Below, piece by piece: positions 53,607-63,492 of a stretch of 64,000 nucleotides of DNA (position 1 is the first letter of the stretch; every line of letters starts with the position of its first letter). Source of the DNA: Rhynchopus sp. YZ270_cl-10 (Eukaryota > Euglenozoa > Diplonemea > Diplonemida > Diplonemidae); the NCBI GenBank assembly GCA_964035575.1, contig OZ037839.1:1-64000 (forward strand), in the 5' to 3' direction. A program made the translations under genes and the position numbers. The notes beneath the pieces are model-generated. The model was not told where the DNA came from, did no database searches, and saw nothing but the letters and a program-made list of their open reading frames with translations.

Positions 53607-54725
53607 TCAGTAGGGGTACAGATGTCTCGTCACGATTGTACCAAGTCTCTGGTTCACAAATACCACGACACATGAACAAGGAGATATCGCAAATGAGAAG
53701 GGCTGTACTTGGGGCAGCAACACACGCACAGAAGACATGGTCGTCACATCATACTGGTGCAGTGAATAGTCTTCAGAAAAATCATCCACCAACTCAACTA
53801 CGAGATACTTCCCACACAGAGTGAACTGCATGGAACTGACAAAAAAATACCCCGCTTTTTTAAAGTTACCAAGAGCCGTACCACTCCAATCGTACAGCTT
53901 CACTTCGTTAGAGCACACCACAGCAAAGACAGAGGCGGGCCGTGAAAGCGCCACGCTCCACCCCTCCGCAGACACACAGGCAACAGGGTTACCTGCGTTC
54001 ACATCCCACAGACGTGCGCTGTTGTTCTGCTCGCCATGAGAAGAGGTGATCACCCACCCACCACAGTCCGATACTGCCAGTCCCGCGCACCCCTCGTGCG
54101 GGAGAGAGCGGAGCAACGCCAGGTCTTCGTCATACACAGAGACACTTCCTTGACCACGGGAGACAACAACACCACCACAAGCGAACACTGCATACGAGGC
54201 TTCATCGACTTTGCGGAGCACCTCCCCACCCGGAAGCGCAACCTCAAGCATACCGTCCTTGCACGCAAGGTAGCAGCGTGTCTTGCTCCGGGAGATGGCA
54301 GGCGCACCGCACACCACAATGTCTACTTTGAACGTGAAGGCACGTTTCAAGGTATCTGTATCGAGGCCGGTGACATAGCTTGCCTTCTGTGTAAACAGGC
54401 AGAGTGCTCCGCAACACGACAGCGATAAGTGACTTGTTGCGTTTATCTCCTGCGTTCCAGTTGGCACCTCTACACTGTACTCAGCAGGACACTTAATGTC
54501 GGCAAAGCGGCGGACAAGCACGACCTGCACTCCTTCACCAAGCGCAGTGTCCTGCAGACGGCACTTCCCTTCCAGCACCTGCGTGCCGATGCGCATCTCG
54601 ACAGACGCAGTCGAGACAGCAAGCGCCGTGCACGCAAGCTCCTTTGCCGCCGCAGCATTCCCGTCGCACGGCACTTCCACTGTCGCAGTCACGCCCGACT
54701 CTTCCAGCACAAAGGTCACATCCAT
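53607..54725 (-). CDS. Ubiquitin-like head plus WD40-like protein (type 1)
   Basis: 372 residues from MDVTFVLEESGV. The head (about 1-75: TATVEVPCDGN, AAAAKELACTAL, GEGVQVVLVRR) has the same strand-helix-strand order as the LRR proteins nearby but is clearly diverged. The rest shows WD40-type blades: GGVVVSRGQGSVSVYDED, GGWVITSSHGEQNNSARLWD, SVFAVVCSNEVKLYDWSG, GKYLVVELVDDFSEDYSLHQ and CSCVVVFVNQ. Probably a scaffold; no catalytic motif is present. The 5' flank contains two TTTGCGGG-like units (near 54,817), which an upstream in-frame Met would translate as SQTRKPAVT; that start is rejected. A CAG lies 20 nt before the chosen ATG. Confidence 0.8.
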   Translation of the reverse strand: MDVTFVLEESGVTATVEVPCDGNAAAAKELACTALAVSTASVEMRIGTQVLEGKCRLQDTALGEGVQVVLVRRFADIKCPAEYSVEVPTGTQEINATSHLSLSCCGALCLFTQKASYVTGLDTDTLKRAFTFKVDIVVCGAPAISRSKTRCYLACKDGMLEVALPGGEVLRKVDEASYAVFACGGVVVSRGQGSVSVYDEDLALLRSLPHEGCAGLAVSDCGGWVITSSHGEQNNSARLWDVNAGNPVACVSAEGWSVALSRPASVFAVVCSNEVKLYDWSGTALGNFKKAGYFFVSSMQFTLCGKYLVVELVDDFSEDYSLHQYDVTTMSSVRVLLPQVQPFSFAISPCSCVVVFVNQRLGTIVTRHLYPY

Positions 54726-54933
54726 TGTTTTATCTTCTTCTTCCTCTGTTCGGGGGAGATGAGGTGAGCAACCGTATCTGGGGTGGGTTGCTTTGTTTTG
54801 TGTGTTTGTGACGGCGGGTTTGCGGGTTTGTGACATCGTTATGTCTGTGGTTTCCACCAATAGAAAAATTTAAAAAAGAGAGGAAGAGGTGTGTGGTTGT
54901 TATCCTCTGAAATGTCTGAAAAAATGAATTCTC

Positions 54934-55125
54934 TCACAGGCTAGGTCGAGGGTCCCACACAAATACTGATGCAACGATAGCGACCGCAAAACTCAGTAGG
55001 TACGGATGACAGGCGGCACTTTCCCATGATTCAAAGGTAAGCACTCGTGAACACGACGATATCGCAAACTCACCCAGGCTGTGCGGTATCACACAGGACA
55101 TGGTCGCCGCAACATACCAGAGCAA
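54934..55125 (-). pseudogene. C-terminal fragment of a WD40-like gene
   Basis: Frame ending CHPYLLSFAVAIVASVFVWD PRPSL before its stop, with SLGEFAISSCSRVLTFES upstream. This looks like the last one or two blades of another WD40-like paralogue. It is cut on its 5' side at about 55,126, exactly where the 1.27-kb duplication carrying the next gene begins. Confidence 0.6.
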
Positions 55126-55127
55126 GG

Positions 55128-56398
55128 TTCACAGGCGATGTTCCACTCAACAACATGCACAACCTTCCAAGGGTTCACGGGGAACACGCGCGACTGTGTT
55201 CGGGACCATCTTCACCTTTTCGATGAGCAATCTCCACTCGCCGTGCTGCTCCGTCAAGCGACACACGGAGAACAGCATATCGGTTGATACGGCAAGCACA
55301 ATGCTCCTTGTGTCCACTCGTTGCCGCTCACCAACCAAGACGTCCCAGCGTAGTACTACCTCTGACGAGGTGCTGCTGAAGATGTACCGCGAGCACGCAC
55401 TCCACGTGAAGTGCAGGATGGATGATGGATGGCGGAACTTCCTTACGAGGTCACGTCTCTCTGTGTCGAAGACACGAAGCTCCTTATCGAAGTACACTGC
55501 AAGCAGACGCGAGTCCGGCGAGAACAAGGGTACGTTGAATATCAGAGACTTCCTGTCCCACAGCACCGAGGGACGCCGGCTCCTCTCACCGAACCTCATG
55601 ATGCCGTATGAGCTGTAGCTTGTAGCGACCCACCCCCCGCACGGCGACAGCACTGCAAGGTATGTCGTGCCACGCACGGCGTCCTCACAACTGACCGGCC
55701 CCAGCATCAGCATGCCTTTGTCGGTGGCGGCAAGGACGTGGTTACTGCTCTCAGATGCGGACAGCGCCCTGACCAGGAATGCCTGTGTCTGCACTGTGCG
55801 GAGGCTCGTGAAGGTTGTGCTGTCCAGCCACTCGACGGAGGAGTCCTCTGCAAACGCGCACACAATGTGCAGAGATGTGAGTGCAATGCAGGACACTCGG
55901 CGAGTTGTGACTGTTGTTGTTGTGCCACGCACGAGATCGACCTTAAGCAGGTGGCCCGTATCACCGTCCACGAACGCACACCAGGTGCGGCAGGGCGACA
56001 GCGTGAAGGCTTTCCCGTAGTTGCTGTGCTGCACGTCACGCCGCCACTCTCCCTCCACAATGTCGGGCTCGCCGGTGAACTCTGCCAGCAGCGTATCCCC
56101 ACTGCATAGGCCAGTGTCGCGCACGAGCGTTGTGTTCTCGCCCAGTTTCACCTTATTTGCGTCCTTCGTGTCGCGCAGCAGCTGTGCAGGTGCCGGCAGA
56201 CCCTCAGTGTCCACCGGTGGTGTGTCAGGCAGAAGCACCTCTGTGGCCTTGTGTCGCAGCTCCAGAACTGTCTCGCCTTCGCCCACCTCGACAGCACAGA
56301 CCTTCCCGCTTTCGAGACACCTCACGTGGACCTCCATTGATGGGTGGGAACAGGTGTATTGTGTTTGCTGGGGTGTAGTGTCAATACAGGTCAACCAA
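55128..56398 (-). repeat. 1.27-kb direct repeat, copy A
   Basis: Nearly identical to 61,478-62,771 in the same orientation, ~6.35 kb apart. It carries the complete WD40-like gene plus ~20 bp on the 3' side and ~60 bp on the 5' side. The visible differences are a 12-bp indel near 55,361/61,711, a short indel in the leader, and a few substitutions. It is a recent segmental duplication. Confidence 0.95.
55147..56337 (-). CDS. Ubiquitin-like head plus WD40-like protein (type 2, copy A)
   Basis: 396 residues from MEVHVRCLESGKVCAVEVGE. The head (~1-90) has TVLELRHKATEVL as its helix and closes with LCSGDTLLAEF, echoing the LSAGDT(I/V)(I/V)LTK ending of the LRR heads. WD40-like blades follow: CRTWCAFVDGDTGHLLKVDL, ALTSLHIVCAFAEDSSVEWL, NHVLAATDKGMLMLG, FSPDSRLLAVYFDKELRVFD and CSRYIFSSTSSEVVLRWDV. 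The C-terminus is EPLEGCACC; a terminal Cys cluster could be lipid-modified, but that is a guess. There is no signal peptide or catalytic motif. Copy B at 61,497 differs by four residues near the last blade. Confidence 0.82.
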   Translation of the reverse strand: MEVHVRCLESGKVCAVEVGEGETVLELRHKATEVLLPDTPPVDTEGLPAPAQLLRDTKDANKVKLGENTTLVRDTGLCSGDTLLAEFTGEPDIVEGEWRRDVQHSNYGKAFTLSPCRTWCAFVDGDTGHLLKVDLVRGTTTTVTTRRVSCIALTSLHIVCAFAEDSSVEWLDSTTFTSLRTVQTQAFLVRALSASESSNHVLAATDKGMLMLGPVSCEDAVRGTTYLAVLSPCGGWVATSYSSYGIMRFGERSRRPSVLWDRKSLIFNVPLFSPDSRLLAVYFDKELRVFDTERRDLVRKFRHPSSILHFTWSACSRYIFSSTSSEVVLRWDVLVGERQRVDTRSIVLAVSTDMLFSVCRLTEQHGEWRLLIEKVKMVPNTVARVPREPLEGCACC

Positions 56399-58084
56399 AA
56401 GGAACAACACTAAACACCTTCAATTTTATTTTTCCTTCCTTCAAAACTTCACACACAACGCTTTTTTGGTTTTTGGGAGACACACAAGGTGCCAGGTTCT
56501 ATGGTAAGCACGGAACCACCCTGCACCTGTTTGTCATGTTGTTTCCCGTGCAATACATGGAGAAACGTTTCGCACTCGAAACAAGGGAAACAAAGCTTTT
56601 TTAATAAAAAATGAACGAAGCACAAAAACAAGCGTGTGTGGAAGAAAAAAGAAAAGGGAAAATATTTTTTCTGATTCACAGTGGTGTTTATGTTTTGGGT
56701 ACGGGGCGGAGAATAAAATCTGTTCGATAAAAGAAACGCAAGCTTTTTGTTTTATCTTGTTCAGAGCACAGAATGATCAAAATGCACTAGAGTACCCAAA
56801 GAAGCAGGAGAGGGTATCTGAAGCACGCTCAAACGTGTGAGGGAAATTGCTTCGAAAAAAGGGACATTGAAAGGGATAGTAAAATGTTTTTCGAAAATCC
56901 AAAAAAAAAAGGGCAGTAACGAGAACCAAAGAATAACCAATAATTGGTCATTATTATTCACTCTTGATTTTTGGAGATAAAGTGGTTTTATGCCAATATG
57001 GGGTGTATTTTCACTTTATGGCCAAAAGGGGGCGGCAGTGGGGTATTCTTTTTGTGTTCTTCTAAATTACTAGACTAATTGAATAATTCCACAAACATGT
57101 AAAACAACAACGGTAAAAGGAGGGTGGGAAGTGTAAAAAAATCAGAAAAAATGTAACATTCCGGGGTCAGTGCAAAAGCAACCCAGCAATACTCAGTTTA
57201 CCATAGCAGAGTAGTAGCAGTAGTAGCATCTGGGAGGACTGAACGGGATACAACCCGAACTCAAACAGCAAAAGTATATCCAATCCATATGCGTTTCAGT
57301 TCCGAAGAACAGTGGTGTGTAATTTACTTTTTTTACATTTTCTCTGAAAGTTTTTTCAAAATGGGATATGATAGGTGGTGCTATTTTATTGGGTCGTGAT
57401 CGGCAAAATAGCCGGAAATGAGTCACTTTACAGAGTATAAATTTTACTTTATATCTGTCTCGTTTCTGCTGCGCTCTCACCACATTCCCACTCCATTCGG
57501 TTTTCTCTTACAGATCGCAGTGTAGGGGGCAAAAATGCGGATGACACGGAGCGTGCCACAACTCTTCAATGACTCCGCCTCCCTTTCTTTTCGATGTTGG
57601 AAAACACAAAGGAAAGGGAGTTTAGCGAGAGTGTTTTGAAGCATGGGTAAATCGTATAGGAAACATTGCCAACGGGGGAAGAGGAGAAATTGTAGCTATT
57701 AATGCAGGCACCTCCGACTGAGCCACGATGCCAGCCCCGGATGAAAGAACCAGTACCCTGCAGCCAACATCACGAATATGTAAAAAGAAACCTGGTGTAT
57801 CAAAAGAAAAAGAGTGGTTATCCATCCATACTCCTGATGCGAGCACCCGGCATTGTAGGAGGGAACCACCGTCCATGAATCCCTTTAACGCCACCAAGGA
57901 CGAAGGCCCACAGACGAAACATGAAACTTTCCACCCTCAGGTACAACCGAAGACTCCCGGATGCAATTTAATGTCACAGCCCAGGCAGGACACAAAAGAA
58001 GAAGGGAGAGGTTGTCAAAATAAATAAGGCAGCTTGGCCCTTACCAGGCCAGACGTAGCTGTTCCAATAAACAACCCAAAACTT
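56399..58084. other. Intergenic, no gene supported
   Basis: AT-rich sequence with short frames only. A 91-codon minus frame at 57,622-57,897 has no recognisable features. TAGTAGCAGTAGTAGC lies near 57,210. Confidence 0.4.
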
Positions 58085-61000
58085 TCATATGTCCGCAACC
58101 GGCAAGAGAGGCTCAAGCTTATACTCCGTCTCGCACACCGCCCTTGCTGCAGTGCAGTGTTTTTCGACCTCCTCTATCAGTGTCGCTGAGCTTCTCCACA
58201 GCAGCAGCGTCGTCCCACTGTGCTGCGAAGACATGCGCCATGGCAGCGTTGTAGCCCTCATAGGGGTTTGCTGCGGCGCATTTGTCCAGCTGGTACATCC
58301 ACTCCTCGTTCTGGGTCTCCATCTCCTCACGCAGCTCGCTCAGGAATAACTTCGCGCGCAACTTTGGGTACGACACACAGGCGACAGTCTTCGAGTAGAA
58401 GGCATTCGCAACAGATGAGTGTGTGATGTTGTCGTGCAGGATCGTTGTGCCGTACGTTTTGTTGAGTCTCTCGAGTGCGTGCAGCCACGGCACACACCCG
58501 CCAAGGAAGGTGTACTTCTTCATGCCTTCGCAGCCCATGTTCCCGCACCGCACCTCTGCACAGACGAAGGCCATAGAGAGTGTCCACGTCTTGTGAGAGC
58601 GCACCCCGTGCGAGAACTTCGCTGCCTGCAGCTTCGCCGAGCTGCAGTGACGTACACCGTTCCAGTGCGTCATGACACGGTCGCCTGAGAAGCCGTCGTT
58701 CACACCGTTGCATCCCTGCGTGATGGACAGCACCGTGCTCAGGTACTCCGTGTGGCGTGCCTGCATCTCGCCACTCGGCAACTCACGTAAGGCTTCAAAG
58801 AAGCCGCGCACGTTCACCACAGAAAGGGCTACCTTCTTTTGGTCAAGCTTCTGCGTGGTGAGGAACTGGTGCTGTGCAGCGGGTGCCACAGGTACAGAGC
58901 CGCTACTGCTGTGGTGCGATGTTTGCGTCTTGACGTCGCTCTCCTCCTCATCCTCCTCCGTCTCAGTCCGCGACACATCCTCAACCAGCACAGAGGCAGG
59001 CATGTAGTTGCGGTACTCCTTCAGGTTGCGAAGCATCTGCAGGAACGACGTCTGCATGTGTCCCACCTCCTCGATGTTGCTGATGGCACGTGTCTCGTCC
59101 ACCTGCGACAGGTTCATCACAGCCACACGCGCCATCTCCTCCTGCAGCTTTACCAAAGGTGCGACAATGCGGATGACCAGCATCAGTGCCAGAAGCATCA
59201 GCAGCACACTTGCAACCACAACAGTCACAACAAGGATGATGCGAGAACGCACAAGCTTCTCATCCACGCTGTCAACCTCGTCACGGATGCGCTCCTGTGC
59301 AGCAAGTGTGCTCCGGTCAATGTCGCCAAGCATGTACTCTCGGTCGAGAATGATCACCAGCCACCAGTCCACACCGTAGCCGTCGTTCACGCGTTGCACT
59401 CTGTTTCGTGGTGTGGTGGGAATTGTTTTTGGACTGCACTAAAAGGTACTCAAGTTGTATTTCTTGAATACACTACTTGGAAAAGAAAGACGTAATTAGG
59501 TGCGCACATGTGCCATTCATTGGGACAAAAGCTACGAAGCAAAAGACACAAACTGGAAGAGAAACAAAACATGCCACCTGACACATACCGCAAGAAGAAC
59601 TGCTCCTCAGTCCCATTGACGGAGATCGGGTATTCGTAAATGGTCTTGTTCGCCATCGCCTCGTAGCGCCCGTCGACAGCGTGAATGTGTCGGGCAGTGG
59701 AGCTGATGATCTCGTCCGTTGCGTTAACATCGTTCAGGGGGGAGGAGACCATAGTCGCTGGGTCGTAAGAGTGCCCGCTGTGATGTGTGTTTCAGTTTAC
59801 TTGGAGTACTTCGTGTTAACTAAATCAGGGCTGCTTTCATGATCCGCACCATTGTTGCGACTTATACCTGAGGGACCATTTTCGGTCAACCAGCATTGCA
59901 ATCACTTTGATAGAACCTTATGTCAGATGTGAACTAAATAAGGAAAAAGTCCCGCACGGCGCCGCCCTGGATACCAGGCACGAAAGCCGTACCAAGAAGT
60001 GCCACTCACTTCTTGCTTGAGCTCTGCAGAATAAAACAAAACAAAAACAAGAAACACATACTCTCCGTGCGAAACTGCGGTCAGAGCGTACTGCTGGTTG
60101 AAGTACGGGACACCCGACATATCGTACATCCAGTTACCATTCACAGACGTGTACAGCCTTCCCTTTGACGTGGGCCCTCCCTTCCCAAGCTTGAGACGCC
60201 CCAGCTCACGTGAAATGGCACGCACGTCAAAACCGTTCATGACAGCACCTAGCCGCACACCGTTTACCGTCTTGTGCGACCATATGCCCATCATGAAGAC
60301 AGCGATGTACGGTGGTATAGGGAAGAGAGGAGTCCACCGCACACCAGCCTCACCAGGCACCTGCAAGAAGTCAGATAACGAATACTGGGCTTGTTGGTCG
60401 TACGCCCATGTTACGCAGCGAGGAGTAGGCTGTGCACCATTCGTATCGAATGCCCTGGAATCATGCTCGCATCCTGTATGCAATCCGGTCGATGATCGGT
60501 ACGTCGAGTTCTCTGGAGCAATAAACCGACCTGTGTCCGCACTGCCGATGATAGTGCGTTCCGTCACCGGTGCACCTGCCTCAGCATCGTAGTCGCTGCC
60601 GTTGTTATTACCCATGTAGTAGTGATGGTACCCGCCAACTGGGTTCGATCGTGCGATAGTCTTCGAAGTAGGAAATAGCCTGCGCCTTGCGCCCGATTAT
60701 GGACATTGCGGTTGCCCCCATATCGTTGAACATACGGATCTCATTTATCATTGAGGAACTCTTCTCAGCCAGGAACGCCCACGACTCAAATACCTCCGGT
60801 GGGAAGGAACCCATCTCAGCAGTCATCTTCTGCGTCCGGACGCGGTGCACGGAAAGGAAGTTGACAATGATCTGCGACGCTCCCTCCTGCACAGACGTCA
60901 GGTAGTCTTGCAGGGCTTCCCGCAAGGACGCGTCCCCGGTGCCAAAGCAGCAGTGTTCTCAACGAGCGTGTTTGTGTCGGCCAGTGCATCGTCGGCACTC

Positions 61001-61089
61001 GTGATGCTCATCACCATGCACACCACGGCTGTGATCACAATGCAGGCTAGCGCAAGCAGGATGTTCAGGTTCCGCAACGACACTTTCAT
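58085..61089 (-). CDS. dCache-HAMP-cyclase-like membrane sensor, three exons
   Basis: ~840 residues from MKVSLRNLNILL. Exon 1 (61,089-60,062) has a TM helix (ALACIVITAVVCMVMSI) and most of an extracellular sensor. Exon 2 (59,777-59,589) has GHSYDPATMVSSPLN. Exon 3 (59,400-58,085) has DWWLVIILD, a second TM helix (IILVVTVVVASVLLMLLALM), a HAMP region (IVAPLVKLQEEMARVAVMNL) and a cyclase-like domain. Splicing gives VSHGDGHSYDP and FFLRVQRVNDGYG. In the cyclase motif the first metal Asp (FxDI in class III cyclases) is Asn (SVVNVRGF), whereas FSGDRVMT keeps an Asp, so catalysis is doubtful. Three single-base frame changes are needed: near 60,950 and 60,665 (compensating) and near 58,180. They may be assembly errors or decay. 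Confidence 0.78.
59401..59588 (-). other. Spliceosomal intron (188 nt)
   Basis: Donor GTATGTGTCAGG, acceptor tract CCCACCACACCACGAAACAG. Removing it joins FFLR to VQRVNDGYGVDWW in frame and skips in-frame stops. Confidence 0.85.
59778..60061 (-). other. Spliceosomal intron (284 nt)
   Basis: Donor GTATGTGTTTCTTG, acceptor tract GAAACACACATCACAG. Removing it joins AVSHGD to GHSYDPATM in frame, giving a sensible Cache-type segment. Confidence 0.85.
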
Positions 61090-61164
61090 CTTCGGTGATA
61101 AGATCCTTGGTGGAGGGTGGAGTTGGGTGGGTTGTTGGTGTGGTGAACCAACCATACGGACTCT

Positions 61165-61340
61165 TGAGAGCCGAAATCAAAAAAAATTGCCCCCCCGATT
61201 TTTTGTTGTGGACAAAAATTGGTGAAAAAAAAGCTGTTAGGATGAACGTCCTTGCGTCTCTCTCACCCTTCTGTTCAGCTGCTCAGTATCGCATCAGCTA
61301 TGCAAACAGCTCTCAAAGCTTGGGGGTAGCGCAAAGGCCT
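61165..61340. repeat. Satellite-like fragment and diverged duplicate
   Basis: 61,165-61,220 holds an inverted piece of the ~349-bp satellite (CCGATTTTTTGTTGTGGAC, AAAAATTGGTGAAAAAA). 61,238-61,330 (GAACGTCCTTGCGTCTCTCT, CACCCTTCTGTTCAGCTGCT) is matched with divergence at 62,932-63,040. Confidence 0.75.
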
Positions 61341-61477
61341 CGGGTTTGTGGTGCACTGTGCAACGTAGCCTTGGGTTGACCTGGCTCGACACAGAAATCA
61401 AGAAGGGCTGATGTTGTGGATGCCGCAGGTGCAACACGGCGTACAACGAGGAAGGAGGAAGAGGTCAGGGTAGGACC

Positions 61478-62771
61478 TTCACAGGCGATGTTCCACTCAA
61501 CAACATGCACAACCTTCCAAGGGTCCACGGGGAACACGCGCGACTGTGTTCGGGACCATCTTCACCTTTTCAATGAGCAATCTCCACTCGCCGTGCTGCT
61601 CCGTCAAGCGACACACGGAGAAGAGCATATCGGTTGATACGGCAAGCACAATGCTCCTTGTGTCCACACGTTGCCGCTCACCAACCAAGACGTCCCAGCG
61701 TAGTACTAACACCTCTTCGCGGTATGACGAGGTGCTGCTGAAGATGTACCGCGAGCACGCACTCCACGTGAAGTGCAGGATGGATGATGGATGGCGGAAC
61801 TTCCTTACGAGGTCACGTCTCTCTGTGTCGAAGACACGAAGCTCCTTATCGAAGTACACTGCAAGCAGACGCGAGTCCGGCGAGAACAAGGGTACGTTGA
61901 ATATCAGAGACTTCCTGTCCCACAGCACCGAGGGACGCCGGCTCCTCTCACCGAACCTCATGATGCCGTATGAGCTGTAGCTTGTAGCGACCCACCCCCC
62001 GCACGGCGACAGCACTGCAAGGTATGTCGTGCCACGCACGGCGTCCTCACAACTGACCGGCCCCAGCATCAGCATGCCTTTGTCGGTGGCGGCAAGGACG
62101 TGGTTACTGCTCTCAGATGCGGACAGCGCCCTGACCAGGAATGCCTGTGTCTGCACTGTGCGGAGGCTCGTGAAGGTTGTGCTGTCCAGCCACTCGACGG
62201 AGGAGTCCTCTGCAAACGCGCACACAATGTGCAGAGATGTGAGTGCAATGCAGGACACTCGGCGAGTTGTGACTGTTGTTGTTGTGCCACGCACGAGATC
62301 GACCTTAAGCAGGTGGCCCGTATCACCGTCCACGAACGCACACCAGGTGCGGCAGGGCGACAGCGTGAAGGCTTTCCCGTAGTTGCTGTGCTGCACGTCA
62401 CGCCGCCACTCTCCCTCCACAATGTCGGGCTCGCCGGTGAACTCTGCCAGCAGCGTATCCCCACTGCATAGGCCAGTGTCGCGCACGAGCGTTGTGTTCT
62501 CGCCCAGTTTCACCTTATTTGCGTCCTTCGTGTCGCGCAGCAGCTGTGCAGGTGCCGGCAGACCCTCAGTGTCCACCGGTGGTGTGTCAGGCAGAAGCAC
62601 CTCTGTGGCCTTGTGTCGCAGCTCCAGAACTGTCTCGCCTTCGCCCACCTCGACAGCACAGACCTTCCCGCTTTCGAGACACCTCACGTGGACCTCCATT
62701 GATGGGTGGGAACAGGTTATTGTGTTTGCTTGTGTTTGCTGGGGTGTGGTGTCAATACAGGTCAACCAAAC
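61478..62771 (-). repeat. 1.27-kb direct repeat, copy B
   Basis: Partner of 55,128-56,398. With copy A it flanks the ~5-kb region that contains the cyclase-like gene, in direct orientation. Confidence 0.95.
61497..62699 (-). CDS. Ubiquitin-like head plus WD40-like protein (type 2, copy B)
   Basis: 400 residues from MEVHVRCLESGKVCAVEVGE, almost identical to copy A at 55,147. The clear protein difference is a four-residue insertion in the last blade (STSSYREEVLVLRWDV against STSSEVVLRWDV) and RGPLEGC for REPLEGC near the C-terminus. The frame is intact, so both copies could be expressed. It follows the cyclase-like gene's 5' end closely (within ~400 bp upstream of its ATG on the same strand). 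Role unknown, as for copy A. Confidence 0.82.
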   Translation of the reverse strand: MEVHVRCLESGKVCAVEVGEGETVLELRHKATEVLLPDTPPVDTEGLPAPAQLLRDTKDANKVKLGENTTLVRDTGLCSGDTLLAEFTGEPDIVEGEWRRDVQHSNYGKAFTLSPCRTWCAFVDGDTGHLLKVDLVRGTTTTVTTRRVSCIALTSLHIVCAFAEDSSVEWLDSTTFTSLRTVQTQAFLVRALSASESSNHVLAATDKGMLMLGPVSCEDAVRGTTYLAVLSPCGGWVATSYSSYGIMRFGERSRRPSVLWDRKSLIFNVPLFSPDSRLLAVYFDKELRVFDTERRDLVRKFRHPSSILHFTWSACSRYIFSSTSSYREEVLVLRWDVLVGERQRVDTRSIVLAVSTDMLFSVCRLTEQHGEWRLLIEKVKMVPNTVARVPRGPLEGCACC

Positions 62772-63310
62772 ACTCAAACGCGAGGCGTCAAAAAAAGGGA
62801 TGTTGAAAGAGAGAAGACACAGTTTTGTTATTGAATCTAAAGAGTGCTACCAGTGTGGCCGACATCTCAATTAGCAACCCTCGCATCTCGAACGTGAGGT
62901 GCACCCCTCCAAGACACAGGGACTGTTGGGGTGAACGTCCTTCCGTCTCTCACCCTTCTGTTCAGCTGCTCAGTGTCGCTTGGCTTCCTATCACTCACGT
63001 ATGCAAACACGAACAGCCCACAAAGCTTGGTTGTAGCGTACCTGTATGCACAGCTTCGTCACACACTTTCCCAACCCTCTGTGACGTTTCTTTCACTTGG
63101 TATGGGAGATAAAGGCAAACCCAAACCCGCAAAGTCCCTCGAATTGCTTTGGATGAGCTGCTCTGCACACGGAAGGCCAGAACGGGGCTGATGTCGTGGG
63201 TGTAAGGCAACAAGAGAACGATATCGTGCTCTCGGAAAACTCACCGGGTAATCAGCAGGAGATGTTTGATGTGTCAGTTTGTCTCGTAAAAAAGGTGTCC
63301 TTGGTTGACA
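62772..63310. other. Intergenic with diverged duplicate
   Basis: Contains the second copy of the GAACGTCCTT / CACCCTTCTGTTCAGCTGCT segment (62,932-63,040). An inverted AAACCCGCAAA unit, complementary to the TTTGCGGG satellite, lies near 63,121. No gene supported. Confidence 0.45.
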
Positions 63311-63315
63311 CACAG

Positions 63316-63492
63316 CTAACGCCAGCCTAAGAGTAGCAGGATGCCGACCACAGCGAAGGCAGTGCCCCGTCGTCCCTGCATCACCACGTACACCGCGACA
63401 GCGTAAAAGGCAAACGCGAGCACGTCACCCAAATCCACCTCTACCTCGTACTTCGTGCGGGATGTTACTCCATCAAATTCCGTTACGTCCAT
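63316..63492 (-). CDS. 58-residue membrane protein with MDVT start
   Basis: MDVTEFDGVTSRTKYEVEVD followed by two hydrophobic stretches (VLAFAFYAVAVYVVM and GTAFAVVGILLLLGW) separated by QGRR, ending at W-R. It may be a two-pass membrane peptide. The first ~18 residues resemble the beginning of the ubiquitin-like heads of neighbouring genes, and the leader has CCACCACCACAG upstream of the ATG, as at those genes. It is short, so coding status is uncertain. A second Met four codons upstream (MTKKMDVT) is an alternative start. Confidence 0.55.
   Translation of the reverse strand: MDVTEFDGVTSRTKYEVEVDLGDVLAFAFYAVAVYVVMQGRRGTAFAVVGILLLLGWR

Noticed and set aside
53562-54860. Upstream Met at 54,860 for the first WD40-like gene
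   Set aside because: The extra 45 residues translate TTTGCGGG-like units and flank sequence. Paralogues start at the MDVT/MEVH position.
57622-57897. 91-codon minus-strand frame downstream of the cyclase-like gene
   Set aside because: No family features, repeats or leader; length is within chance expectation for this composition.
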